42,146 bases of DNA from Collinsella sp. (GCA_019419455.1 DXZW01000026.1:29375-71520); one strand, 5' to 3'; shown: positions 24,425 to 33,580, counted from the stretch's first letter. Notes: generated by a model from the letters alone, not told the origin. A program made the numbers and translations.

Positions 24425-27400
24425 ATGGCGAACACCCAGAACTATATTAACCACCTGCTGCAGAACACCGGCATCACGCCGGCATGCAGCGAAGAAGAGC
24501 GCTTGGCTGCCGAGGATATCGCTCAGATCTTCCGCAACCACGGCTTTGATCCCGAGGTTCAGGAGTTCAATGCCCCGGCGCCCAGCAGGTTGGCATTTGC
24601 CGTTACCGGTATTCTTGCGTTTGCCGGCGCCCTGCTGATGGGCATCGGCGGCGGCATCGGCTTGGTCGGCTCCTTGCTGGCCATTGTCGGCGCCGTTCTT
24701 TACGTGCTCGAGCGCACGGGCCACCCCGTGGTTTCGCGCCTGGGCAAGACGGGCGTGAGCCAAAATGTCATCGCCTACCACAAGGCCTCGGGCCCGCTCG
24801 CGTCTCCGCGCAACCGCCCGGTGGTCGTTGTCGCACACTACGACTCTCCCCGTGCTGAGCTGCTCGCCCGCGAGCCCTATGCTTCGTATCGTGCGCTCAT
24901 CGCCAAGCTGTTGCCCGTTGCCACGGTTGCCCCTGCTGCCGTTGCCATCTTGCGTATCCTGCCGCTCCCCGGCGCGCTCAAGGTTCTGCTGTGGATTGTC
25001 GCGATCCTCGCTTCCCTCGTTGCGCTCGCCAGCGCGGCAAACATCATTTCTAACCGTTTTGTGCTTCCCTATACGTCCGGCGCAGTGTGCAACAAGTCTT
25101 CTGTCGCCGCTATGCTCGGCGTTATGGACAACGTTGCTCCCTTCCAGGGCGAAAACGAGTTTCCCGACGATGTTCCGTTCGATACCTATTTTGGGGAGCA
25201 GAAGCGTCGTGCCGAGGAGATGGCGCGCGCAGCAGCGGAGTATGCCGCGGCCCAACAGCAAAACGACTACGGCAACACCATCGAGTATGAAGAGCCTACC
25301 TACGCCGAGGACGAGTTCGGTCAGCCGATTGCTCCCGACGCTCAGACCGAGCCCGAACAGGGCGAGGCTTTCGACGAGCAGATCGAGGGCTTTGAGGGTG
25401 CGTCTGCCGACGAGACGCTGATTGGCGCCATCGTGCCCGAGGATCAGAATCAGGCTGTCCAGGCCGAAGAGTTCAATGACGAGGTTCCCACTGCCGAGCC
25501 GGCGGAGGAGCCTGTCGCGGCCGAGCCCGAGCCCAGGCTCTATCGCAATGCCGCCGGCAACATCCGCTTTGGTTCGGATGCCATCCGTGCGCTCGGAATG
25601 CTTCCCGAGTCCTGCACGCTCGATTACGAGGAAGGCGAGGAGCCGACGTTTGAGCCCGAGCCTGCCCCCGTCGTGACTGCATCTGCGCCCGTTGTCGCCG
25701 TGGATGATGAGTCTGCCGCGGTTGCCGCTGCCGTTGCCGAGCCCGAGGCGGTGTCCGCGATCGATCCCGCGGCAGGACTGGACATTTTGGCTCCCGCCGC
25801 GCCGGCGCAAGACGTTACGGACGAGCCTGACGACGATTACGCTGAACAGCCGAGGCGCGTGTCTTACGAGAGCGATACTGATTTCTCGGCCGAGATTCCC
25901 GCGGCAACGCCCCATGCCGATATTGCATCCGCGTTCTCTTCGATTGGCGCCAGCGCTTCCAACTTCTTTAAGGGTGCGCTTGCAAAGGGCAGGAAATTTG
26001 TCGACGATTTCGAGGGGAAGCGCGCTGCCGCACGCGAGGCTGCCGAGCAGGAGGCTATCGCTCAGCAGCAGGCAGCCGAGGCGGCACGTGAGCGCGCGGC
26101 GCAAGAGTTCGAGCAGAACGAGGCTATGCAGTCCGTGCCTGTCGACGCCGCCGAAGCTACAACGTCCTTTGAGGCTCAGCAGCACGTCGATAGCACCATG
26201 TCGTTTGATGCCGCGCAGTTCGATTCCACGATAACGTTTGAAAAGCAAGGCACCGCGATTGCCGAGCCCCTTCCTGTTTCCGATGAGCAGGGCGACGCGG
26301 CAGACGATGACGAGCCTATTGATGCTGCCGAAATCCAAGATGTCGCCGGGCACGAGCCCGTCGAGGTCAACTGTGACGAAGGGCAATACGCGGCAGCCGA
26401 TCAAGGTGATTCGACCGAGGTCGAGCAGGAGGAAGTGCCTGCGGTTTCCGAGGCTCCCGAGACAGATGGGTCGAGGCCTTACTCCACGCAGATTTTCACC
26501 ATGCCGATCCCGAGTGGTTCCGGTGCCACGGTTGCCGATGTCGCTCCCACTCAGGACGAAACGGTCGATTCCCTTATGGCCCAGATTTCCTCCCAAGCAT
26601 CGCCGCGTCCGCAGATGAATGTTCCCGATCCGGCGTCGGCACCGTCGCCTGCACCCTCCTCGTCTCCGCTGGCTTCGGTCCCCGATCCGTCGCTGCCGTC
26701 GATGAAGCAGACAAACGTTGCGTCTCGCACGTCGCTGTTCGACCTTCCCGATCCCTCCGCACAGGTCAACGACCCCTTTGCTACCGCTCAGGGTCCCGAA
26801 CCCACATCGGCACCCGTTGCGCCTCCTATGCCCGTTGCGTCGGGCGCACAGCCGATCGAGACCATTTCGGCTCCCGCCCCTGCGGCACCTAAGTCTCGCA
26901 AGCGCGGCCTGGGCGGCCTGTTCGGTCGTAAAAAGAAAAACGAACAGGACAGCATGAGTGACTGGCTGGGCGTCGAAGACGATTACGATGCCAAGAAGTC
27001 CGGTCGCGGCATCGGTTCGTGGGATAATTTCGAGGACGATAACGATGGCTGGAAGGGCGGCGCTACGTCTTCCGACGGTGCTTCTTCCGAAGATATGCTC
27101 TCGGCTGTCGCTTCTATGGGCGACGATGAGCTGCTCGGTCACGATATCTGGTTTGTGGCAACGGGCGCCTCGGATTGTGATGGCGCCGGTATGAAGGCCT
27201 TCTTGGCTTCGCATCGCGATAAGCTCCGCGGCGTCTTCTTCATCAATCTTGAATCCGTCGGCGCCGGTAGGCTTTCGGTGGTGACGGTTGAGGGCGAACA
27301 GCAGCTGCTCAAGGGCGATCGCCGCATCATGAACCTGGTCAGCAAGGTGTGCAAGTCGTTCCATGTCGATTGTGGCGCGCTCGAGATGCCCTATGCCAAG

Positions 27401-27571
27401 ACCGATGCCTACGCCGCGCTCGAGGCGAGCCGCCGAGCCCTCACCATCGCCGGCGTGGACGGCACGCGTCTGGCTTGCGCTCGTACCGAGGACGACCTGC
27501 CCCACAATGTCAACCCGACGAACATTGCCACGGTATCCGAGGTCGTGACCGAGGTTATCCGCCGTTCGTAG
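24425..27571 (+). CDS. membrane protein with degenerate M28 peptidase fold and huge acidic insert
   Basis: This 1048-residue protein starts at ATG 24425 (GGAG upstream); the frame is open further upstream but lacks support. An M28-like N-terminus has VVVVAHYDSP with His138 and Asp140. Hydrophobic segments lie near 55-75, 77-95, 160-180 and 185-207, so the fold is interrupted by membrane hairpins. The bridging-Asp loop reads SGAVCNKSSVAAML, with Cys222 where Asp is expected. About 600 residues (250-880) of acidic, Ala/Pro-rich low-complexity sequence follow, ending in a basic patch (KSRKRGLGGLFGRKKK). The M28 fold resumes at DIWFVATGASDCDGAG, where the catalytic Glu-Glu is Ser916-Asp917. It may be a pseudo-peptidase or an atypical metal enzyme. 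A small membrane protein gene follows by 21 nt. Confidence 0.75.
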   Translation: MANTQNYINHLLQNTGITPACSEEERLAAEDIAQIFRNHGFDPEVQEFNAPAPSRLAFAVTGILAFAGALLMGIGGGIGLVGSLLAIVGAVLYVLERTGHPVVSRLGKTGVSQNVIAYHKASGPLASPRNRPVVVVAHYDSPRAELLAREPYASYRALIAKLLPVATVAPAAVAILRILPLPGALKVLLWIVAILASLVALASAANIISNRFVLPYTSGAVCNKSSVAAMLGVMDNVAPFQGENEFPDDVPFDTYFGEQKRRAEEMARAAAEYAAAQQQNDYGNTIEYEEPTYAEDEFGQPIAPDAQTEPEQGEAFDEQIEGFEGASADETLIGAIVPEDQNQAVQAEEFNDEVPTAEPAEEPVAAEPEPRLYRNAAGNIRFGSDAIRALGMLPESCTLDYEEGEEPTFEPEPAPVVTASAPVVAVDDESAAVAAAVAEPEAVSAIDPAAGLDILAPAAPAQDVTDEPDDDYAEQPRRVSYESDTDFSAEIPAATPHADIASAFSSIGASASNFFKGALAKGRKFVDDFEGKRAAAREAAEQEAIAQQQAAEAARERAAQEFEQNEAMQSVPVDAAEATTSFEAQQHVDSTMSFDAAQFDSTITFEKQGTAIAEPLPVSDEQGDAADDDEPIDAAEIQDVAGHEPVEVNCDEGQYAAADQGDSTEVEQEEVPAVSEAPETDGSRPYSTQIFTMPIPSGSGATVADVAPTQDETVDSLMAQISSQASPRPQMNVPDPASAPSPAPSSSPLASVPDPSLPSMKQTNVASRTSLFDLPDPSAQVNDPFATAQGPEPTSAPVAPPMPVASGAQPIETISAPAPAAPKSRKRGLGGLFGRKKKNEQDSMSDWLGVEDDYDAKKSGRGIGSWDNFEDDNDGWKGGATSSDGASSEDMLSAVASMGDDELLGHDIWFVATGASDCDGAGMKAFLASHRDKLRGVFFINLESVGAGRLSVVTVEGEQQLLKGDRRIMNLVSKVCKSFHVDCGALEMPYAKTDAYAALEASRRALTIAGVDGTRLACARTEDDLPHNVNPTNIATVSEVVTEVIRRS

Positions 27572-27592
27572 ACGGAGCTCTAAGGAGTCAAC

Positions 27593-27811
27593 GTGTTTTC
27601 GTATATTAAGCGCCATTGGCCTGTCTACGTGATTTTGACCTTGATTGCCATTGCGTTAGGGTTTGGAGCTGCCTACATCGTGGGCGCGAAGGGCTCGACC
27701 CCCGCCTCCGCAATCAGCGAAGAGGTGGAGCAAGAACAGAGCACGGGTGCCGATGGGATTCCTGAGTCCGAGCAAGCAATCGTTGATGGTGGATCTTCGT
27801 CTGCAGAGTAG
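27593..27811 (+). CDS. small single-span membrane protein
   Basis: This 72-residue protein starts at GTG 27593 with AAGGAG 6 nt upstream. One membrane segment (about 10-31, VYVILTLIAIALGFGAAYIVG) is followed by an acidic tail (SEEVEQEQSTGADG). It lies 21 nt after the M28-like gene and before a terminator, so the two form an operon. Function is not recognised. Confidence 0.75.
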   Translation: MFSYIKRHWPVYVILTLIAIALGFGAAYIVGAKGSTPASAISEEVEQEQSTGADGIPESEQAIVDGGSSSAE

Positions 27812-27832
27812 ATGCGGCGATTTAAATGATTG

Positions 27833-27870
27833 AAAGCGGGCGAGCCGGGGGACTGGCTCGCCCGCTTTTT
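27833..27870. terminator. terminator between convergent genes
   Basis: A perfect 11-bp stem GCGGGCGAGCC/GGCTCGCCCGC (27836-27846 with 27855-27865) is followed by TTTTT and preceded by AAA. It is strong for the plus strand and weaker for the minus-strand adhesin. Confidence 0.9.
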
Positions 27871-27877
27871 CATCGCG

Positions 27878-30800
27878 CTAGCGCTTCTTTGGGATTGACC
27901 TAAGGCGAGCGAACCATAGGGCTGCGGCACCCGAGGTCAGGAGCGCGGTGATGCAAGCGGCGATGGGAGCTGACCCTGTTGCCGGTAGGTCCTGCGGTAG
28001 GGTACAGCGTTGAATGACACTGTCCTCGTCATGTGACTCAAGTTTATCGCCGCCGCCGTTGCGGCAAAGATCGACGCGTGCGCTGTTGGTGAGTGCAGTT
28101 TGGGGTGTGTAAGCCGACGTTGCCTGCATGTGCACGACTGCGCCCCGAGCATCTGTGCCAAGGATTGCTTTGGCATCGTCAAGGTCGTCGTGCTCATCTT
28201 TGAGATCATCACGGGTCCAAGAATCCGTATCGCTTCGAGTCGTAAAGTCGGCGGCTACCGCACCGTATTCAATGCGAATGCCCGTCACGACGGTATTGGA
28301 TGAAAGGTCGAGTTCTTTCGCCTCGAGTGTGGCGGATTCCGTGGTCGAGACATCCGCCTTCCAGAGGTGCCAGCCGTCGTAATCGACGAGGCGGCAATCT
28401 TCACCCAGACTCTCTTTTACTTCGTCGGACTCAAGCCAAGGATTTTCGTGCCCATCGTCAAGCGTCGCGTTTGCCGGCTCATCGACGTCTGTCGAGTCCA
28501 ACGGCGTCGTGCGATACCACACGTTGCACAGACCGTTGAGGTCGCCGATGGCGACGGGGGTTTCGATTGAGACGAATCTCGCCGTGCCGTCTTTGGCGCA
28601 CTCAAGATCATCGGTAATCGTAAACTCATCAACCCAAGTAGCGGAATCGTTTCGAGCATCGATGGTATAGGAGAAAAGCCCATCCGTATTGGTTTGCATC
28701 GCGGCGCGGTTTTTTCCATCGCCGTTAGCCAACAGACCCTTCCCGATAGGTTGGACAAGTTCCTGACGCTTGTCGACCTGTCCTTTGATCTCGATGGGCG
28801 CATCCTTCATCGCGACGGATTGGACTTCTCCCGTATCCTTTATTTCAAACGTTATCTCCTCGGCAAGGTCATAGGTCCGCGGAGACATCGTTTCGCGCAA
28901 CGAGTAGGTACCGGGTGCAAGATGTTCGATGCGGTGCGGCTTGTCGGATGAGGTCCAGGAGTCTATTTCGGTTTTATCGGGACCATATAAGGTGAGCTGT
29001 GCGCCTTTCACTTCCTGCTCTCCGCTTGCATCGACCTTGGAGATATCAACCTTGGTGTAATCGTCGGATACGTTAAGCCGTGCTTCCACAACGGGTGTTT
29101 TCTGGTCGGCATAGGTAAGGTCGACGATATGATGCGTCCGGTCGAGCAAGAAGCCGGTCGGCGCTTGAGTCTCGACAACCTCGTAGCGTGCGGTGCCAGA
29201 TCCCAGCGGGAGGTCGTCCGCGCGTGCTTCTCCAGTTTCATCCGTCGTGACGGTAGCGACAGCCTCGCCGTCGAGCGCGGCAATGCTACCGTCGGGGCGC
29301 ACGATATCACCTGAGGCACGGATCTCAAAGATGGCGCCCGCGAGGCTGCTGCCGTCTACGGCATCGGTTTTAACGATCCTGATGTTTCCGGTCGCGGCGT
29401 GGTCATAATACGAGACGATTGCAACGGGCGTTAGGTTTATATCGGCGGGTATGTTTACCTCGATCTCTCCGCCGACAAGATAGGGCTCTTTGGCCGAGGT
29501 TTCGCGTACATAATAGGTGCCCGGCACGAGCGATTCGGGCAGTGTGACGGTGCCGGTCGCGTCAGTCGTAAAGGTGTCCATTACGTTATGTGCTGGATAC
29601 CAGCATGTTTGTGAGACAGGTTTGTGATTGCTGTCGAGGAGTTGGAAGGTGAATCCGGCTAGGGGAACAGAGGCGCCTGTTTGGGCATCGCGTTTTACAA
29701 TCTGGAGATGCGTCGACAGAGCGTGGTTGTCCACGATATATTGAAGCTCGGCGCCGTCGGAAATCTGATTGGCCTCGACGGTCCATTCCCCCGCACGTTT
29801 AAAACCCTCGGGGACGGTTTCCGGAACCTCACGAACCGTGTAGCCGGCGCGGTCGTATGGGACGGCTCCGTGGACACCGGCTGGTCGCTTGCCTGTGCCG
29901 AACCATGCTTCGGGCTGGTCTTTGGTGGAGGCAAAGCCATAGATGTTTGTAGTCAGTGTGCCAACAACCTGCTGAGAGCTGTTACTGACAACCTCAAAGA
30001 CAACATCTCCTGCCGGCTGCTCCAGGCCGGATTGATCGCTATTGCCGTAGTCCTTGAATTTGGAAATCTCAAGGTCAAACGCAATGGGGATATTGGAAAC
30101 GCGAGATTCGATCTCGACCACGCCTGAATCGCCGAGTTGGTCGGCTCCAACGGTGTAAGACCAACTGTCACCGGAGGGCAAATAGCCCTCGGGCGCCTTC
30201 GATTCATAGATGGTAAAGGTTCCCAGGGGGACATCGGTGAGGGTAGCTCGACCGCTTTCATCGGTCCTGAGAGTTTGTGTCCATCCAGGGGTTGATTGCG
30301 ATACGCACACGAATTCTGCTCCTGCGAGCGAAGCTCCAACTTGGGGGCCTGCATTCGTTGCGGCGTCGAGCTTTACAATGCGCAAGGTAATGGTGCCGGG
30401 TTGTTCATCAATGGTGACGTATCCGCCGTTATTCGTCGTGGTAAAGGCAATGCGATCGTGCAGGGGGATATAACCAGCTGGCGCTGTTATCTCAACTAGG
30501 TAGTATGCCGTGTTGGGTAGGAGTGTTGCCTGCGCTCGACCGTTGCTGTCCATCTGGACGGTGCCGACACGCGCGCCGCTGGCGCTCTCAAAAACATCGA
30601 ATGTTGCCCCGTCAAACTGATAAGTATTGTTTCCGCTGGTAATGGCAGCGTTTGCAGACTGCTTTTGGAAGGAAACAGAGACCGCCGGCAGTACATAGAG
30701 CATGTCTTGACGTTTGCTGCCGCCCGATACGGTTCCTATATAGCGCCGCGCGCGGTGCGGAGCGGCTTTGATGCTTCCTGATTTTGCGCTGTCGTGGAGC

Positions 30801-31309
30801 CACCGCGCAGCCGCCACGACTTCATTGTCGGCGGTAAAGTGCCCGCTCTTGGTTTTGCCCTGAGCGGTTGTGTAGGAGTAGGTGCCGTCGACATGGGTAG
30901 TGCCGTTGAGCATCCATACGGCAAGCTGGGTGGCGGCGCGGGCGCGATCGGGTGAAAGATGGTAACCGCCAAACGACGTGGCGGTAGGATATCCGTGACA
31001 AACGATTGCCGCGAACTCGTCGTCGAGCCACACCCAGCCTTGATCAAAGTTGAGCCATGGGCCGCCCGGCTTGGTGGGGCCGGGGCGCTCCTGGTTCATG
31101 CAGTAGGCAATCGAGGCGTCTTGAGCTTCATACTTGCCGATGAAGAAGGGCCCACAATCATCGCTAATAGTGCGGAAGCCGAGCTGGTCGTAGCCATCGA
31201 CGGCAAATGCGGCTCCCGGTGCCAGACAGCCGAAAAGCAGGAAGAGGAGCAGGAGCAGCGGACCTGTTGCGATTGCGCTGTGGACAGAGTGCGTGGGTGC
31301 GTTGGACAT
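27878..31309 (-). CDS. LPxTG surface adhesin with thioester domain and CnaB/SpaA repeats
   Basis: This 1143-residue secreted protein has a signal peptide (about 1-36, ending GAAFA) and AAGGAG upstream of the ATG. A thioester adhesion domain follows: Cys70 (AYCMNQE) and Gln128 in TQLAVW (127-132) are the expected cross-link pair. Several CnaB/SpaA domains come next, each with the E-box of an isopeptide bond: VEITAPAGY, YESKAPEGY, REVPETVPEGF, VRETSAKEPY, VETQAPTGF, LRETMSPRTY. A larger stalk domain precedes the sorting signal LPATG (1108-1112), a hydrophobic segment and a KKR tail. It probably binds host surfaces covalently. No sortase gene is in the window. Confidence 0.93.
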   Translation of the reverse strand: MSNAPTHSVHSAIATGPLLLLLFLLFGCLAPGAAFAVDGYDQLGFRTISDDCGPFFIGKYEAQDASIAYCMNQERPGPTKPGGPWLNFDQGWVWLDDEFAAIVCHGYPTATSFGGYHLSPDRARAATQLAVWMLNGTTHVDGTYSYTTAQGKTKSGHFTADNEVVAAARWLHDSAKSGSIKAAPHRARRYIGTVSGGSKRQDMLYVLPAVSVSFQKQSANAAITSGNNTYQFDGATFDVFESASGARVGTVQMDSNGRAQATLLPNTAYYLVEITAPAGYIPLHDRIAFTTTNNGGYVTIDEQPGTITLRIVKLDAATNAGPQVGASLAGAEFVCVSQSTPGWTQTLRTDESGRATLTDVPLGTFTIYESKAPEGYLPSGDSWSYTVGADQLGDSGVVEIESRVSNIPIAFDLEISKFKDYGNSDQSGLEQPAGDVVFEVVSNSSQQVVGTLTTNIYGFASTKDQPEAWFGTGKRPAGVHGAVPYDRAGYTVREVPETVPEGFKRAGEWTVEANQISDGAELQYIVDNHALSTHLQIVKRDAQTGASVPLAGFTFQLLDSNHKPVSQTCWYPAHNVMDTFTTDATGTVTLPESLVPGTYYVRETSAKEPYLVGGEIEVNIPADINLTPVAIVSYYDHAATGNIRIVKTDAVDGSSLAGAIFEIRASGDIVRPDGSIAALDGEAVATVTTDETGEARADDLPLGSGTARYEVVETQAPTGFLLDRTHHIVDLTYADQKTPVVEARLNVSDDYTKVDISKVDASGEQEVKGAQLTLYGPDKTEIDSWTSSDKPHRIEHLAPGTYSLRETMSPRTYDLAEEITFEIKDTGEVQSVAMKDAPIEIKGQVDKRQELVQPIGKGLLANGDGKNRAAMQTNTDGLFSYTIDARNDSATWVDEFTITDDLECAKDGTARFVSIETPVAIGDLNGLCNVWYRTTPLDSTDVDEPANATLDDGHENPWLESDEVKESLGEDCRLVDYDGWHLWKADVSTTESATLEAKELDLSSNTVVTGIRIEYGAVAADFTTRSDTDSWTRDDLKDEHDDLDDAKAILGTDARGAVVHMQATSAYTPQTALTNSARVDLCRNGGGDKLESHDEDSVIQRCTLPQDLPATGSAPIAACITALLTSGAAALWFARLRSIPKKR

Positions 31310-31563
31310 GGCTGCTCCTTATCCCTCGTGCGCCGCATGGGGAGGTTGCGACGCGTAGGATGAGGCTACCCCCGAGGTTCATGCGGGTAAGTACCGGAGC
31401 CTGACCAAAAGCTTGCCCAATTCCTGACAAATTGAGCTCAAATACAACAATCAGGCAAAAGCGCAGGTAGAAGATAAGGAGAACAGGAGGCCAAAGGTCC
31501 TCGTCTCCACAATTGATGCGATTTTCAAACGAATCTCCACAGCTAAAACAAGCATCGCCACCC
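31310..31563. other. intergenic region upstream of the adhesin
   Basis: About 250 nt with no credible gene. It must contain the minus-strand adhesin promoter, but I see no clear -35/-10 pair. Confidence 0.6.
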
Positions 31564-31593
31564 TTGTATCGAACAAGACAACCGCGTTATACT
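31564..31593 (+). promoter_or_regulatory. tRNA-Gly promoter
   Basis: TTGTAT (31564-31569), 18-nt spacer and TATACT (31588-31593), 13 nt before the tRNA 5' end. Confidence 0.7.
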
Positions 31594-31606
31594 AGCCAAC
31601 ACACAA

Positions 31607-31681
31607 GCGGGCATCGCCAAGTGGTAAGGCATCAGCTTCCCAAGCTGACACTCGCGGGTTCGAGTCCCGTTGCCCGCTCCA
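31607..31681 (+). tRNA. tRNA-Gly(CCC)
   Basis: This is a 75-nt tRNA with acceptor GCGGGCA/TGCCCGC, an anticodon loop TTCCCAA giving CCC, a T-arm GCGGGTTCGAGTCCCGT and encoded CCA. A terminator follows at 31690. The last 18 nt are duplicated twice downstream (31855-31872, 31986-32003). Confidence 0.96.
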
Positions 31682-31689
31682 GAAAAAGT

Positions 31690-31724
31690 AAAAGCACGAC
31701 ACCGTTCCGGTGCCGTGCTTTTTT
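31690..31724 (+). terminator. tRNA-Gly terminator
   Basis: A 15-bp stem with one mismatch (31690-31704 with 31708-31722), loop TTC, runs into a T-run. Confidence 0.85.
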
Positions 31725-31735
31725 CAATAAAGCGC

Positions 31736-31872
31736 CGGGACTCGAACCCGCCAGGGTGCGAGCGTAAAACAAACGCGAAGCGTTTGTAGCGAGCAGGCGA
31801 AGGCGCCGGCAGGCGCCTGAAGCCGGTGCGGATTTGCGAAGCAAATACGCGGACGTCCCGTTGCCCGCTCCA
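31736..31872 (+). repeat. tRNA-Gly-associated repeat, copy 1
   Basis: It starts with CGGGACTCGAACCCG (31736-31750), the reverse complement of the tRNA-Gly T-arm. Short hairpins follow: ACAAACGC-GAA-GCGTTTGT (31769-31787), AGGCGCC-GGCA-GGCGCCT (31801-31818) and ATTTGC-GAA-GCAAAT (31832-31846). It ends with 18 nt identical to the tRNA 3' end including CCA (31855-31872). The last 52 nt (31821-31872) recur exactly at 31952-32003. Confidence 0.85.
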
Positions 31873-31951
31873 TCGAGCGCGGGAGACTTTGGGGCGGCCA
31901 ATTCAACAAAGTCTTCCCCATCGTCTCCGTGAATCCGAGGAGATCGACCGC

Positions 31952-32003
31952 AGCCGGTGCGGATTTGCGAAGCAAATACGCGGACGTCCCGTTGCCCGCT
32001 CCA
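31952..32003 (+). repeat. tRNA-Gly-associated repeat, copy 2 (52 bp)
   Basis: This is an exact 52-bp direct repeat of 31821-31872, offset by 131 bp, with the same ATTTGC-GAA-GCAAAT hairpin and the same 18-nt tRNA 3' end. The 79 nt between the copies (31873-31951) hold no gene I can support. Confidence 0.95.
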
Positions 32004-32105
32004 ATTCCAAAATGTTAGGTTAATGCCTGCTGCCCATACTTGCACCTGCGCACGGTACAATGGTTGGGTTACGACCAACGTGCCAATAACCAAAAAGGAG
32101 CCGCT

Positions 32106-33452
32106 ATGATCGATCGCTATACCCGCCCGGAGATGGGACACATCTTCTCCCTCGAGAACAAGTACGCCATTTGGCAGGAGATCGAGGTCCTGGCCTGTGA
32201 GGCCCAGGCGGAGCTCGGCAAGATCGGCATTTCTAAAGACGAAGCCCAGTGGATCCGCGACCATGCCAACTTTGAGAAGGCAAAGGTCGACGAGATCGAG
32301 GAGGTCACGCGCCACGACGTCATCGCCTTCCTGACCAACATGAAGGAGTACATCGACGCCGATGTTCCCGAGGGCGACCCCAAGCCCAGCCGCTGGGTTC
32401 ACTATGGCATGACCAGCTCCGATCTGGGCGACACGGCTCTGTGCTACCAGCTCACCCAGGCCTGCGACCTGATCATCGAGGACGTCAAGAAGCTCGGCGA
32501 GATTTGCAAGCGTCGCGCCTTTGAGGAGCGCAACACGCTCTGTGCCGGCCGCACTCATGGCATCCACGCCGAGCCGATGACCTTCGGCATGAAGTTCGGC
32601 TCTTGGGCCTGGGAACTCAAGCGCGATCTGGATCGTCTTGAGGACGCCCGCAAGAATGTTGCCTTCGGTGCCATCTCGGGCGCTGTTGGCACGTACAGCT
32701 CCATCGAACCGTTTGTCGAGGAGTATGTCTGCGAGCACCTGGGTCTGGTTCACGACCCGCTGTCCACGCAGGTTATCAGCCGCGACCATCACGCCTATCT
32801 CGCCGGCGTTCTCGCCACCACCGCGGCCACCTGCGAGCGCATCGCTACCGAGGTTCGCAATCTGCAGAAGACCGATACCCTCGAGGCCGAGGAGCCGTTC
32901 CGCAAGGGTCAAAAGGGCAGCTCCGCCATGCCGCACAAGCGCAACCCGATCACCATGGAGAAGGTCTGCGGTCTGTCGCGCGTCGTGAAGTCCAACGCCC
33001 AGGTTGCCTTCGATAACGTCGCCCTGTGGCACGAGCGTGACATTTCGCACTCCTCTGCCGAGCGTGTCGCCCAGGCCGACAGCTTCATCGCCCTCGACCA
33101 CATGTTCCAGTGCCTCATCCGCGTTATCGACGGCCTGCAGCTGTACCCTGCCCGCATGATGGCCAACCTCAATAAGACCCGCGGCCTCATCTTCTCCTCC
33201 AAGGTGCTGCTGGCCCTCGTCGACACGGGCATCACCCGCGAGGACGCGTACGCCATTGTGCAGGAGAACGCCATGGCAACCTGGCGCGAGGTGCAGGATT
33301 GTGTCTCCGGCCCCACCTTTAAGGAGCGTCTCGAGGCCGACCCGCGCTGCACCGTCAGTCAGGAGAAGCTCGACGAGATCTTTGATCCGTGGGACTTCCT
33401 CACCCGTATCGACACGGTCTTTGATCGTCTGGAGCAGCTGAGCTTCGAGTAG
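32106..33452 (+). CDS. purB: adenylosuccinate lyase
   Basis: PurB acts twice in purine synthesis, releasing fumarate from SAICAR and from adenylosuccinate. It has 448 residues from ATG 32106, with AAGGAG just upstream; the frame is open back to 32040 but has no start support. The fumarase/lyase signature SSAMPHKRNPI and the TSSDLGDTAL and GRTHGIHAEP segments are present. purC lies 4 kb downstream on the same strand but not in the same operon. Confidence 0.97.
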   Translation: MIDRYTRPEMGHIFSLENKYAIWQEIEVLACEAQAELGKIGISKDEAQWIRDHANFEKAKVDEIEEVTRHDVIAFLTNMKEYIDADVPEGDPKPSRWVHYGMTSSDLGDTALCYQLTQACDLIIEDVKKLGEICKRRAFEERNTLCAGRTHGIHAEPMTFGMKFGSWAWELKRDLDRLEDARKNVAFGAISGAVGTYSSIEPFVEEYVCEHLGLVHDPLSTQVISRDHHAYLAGVLATTAATCERIATEVRNLQKTDTLEAEEPFRKGQKGSSAMPHKRNPITMEKVCGLSRVVKSNAQVAFDNVALWHERDISHSSAERVAQADSFIALDHMFQCLIRVIDGLQLYPARMMANLNKTRGLIFSSKVLLALVDTGITREDAYAIVQENAMATWREVQDCVSGPTFKERLEADPRCTVSQEKLDEIFDPWDFLTRIDTVFDRLEQLSFE

Positions 33453-33478
33453 GTTCGGGCATAACGTTAGCTTTTTAG

Positions 33479-33516
33479 GGCGCTTTGCTGGTAATGTGTG
33501 TTGCCGGCAAAGCGCC
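33479..33516 (+). terminator. probable purB terminator
   Basis: A 13-bp stem (33479-33491 with 33504-33516, one G-T pair) has a 12-nt loop. The T-run after it is poor. Confidence 0.6.
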
Positions 33517-33580
33517 TCGTTGCATTTAGGGAAAGACGGGGATAATAGTCGTCTCGAATAACATTCTGAGAGGGGATCGC

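Noticed and set aside
24374..27616. 1080-codon minus-strand frame opposite the M28-like gene
   Set aside because: High G+C codon bias keeps the opposite strand open; the Arg/Gly-rich translation has no domain pattern and no ribosome site.
31632..33101. Long minus-strand open frame over tRNA-Gly repeats and purB, ending ERATGLEPASVSLGS
   Set aside because: It is antisense to purB and its end is the well-known spurious translation of tRNA antisense sequence.
33453..33580. Possible purine or other riboswitch near purB/purC
   Set aside because: I could find no conserved purine riboswitch pattern before purB, purC or the TSCPD gene; only a terminator-like hairpin is seen.
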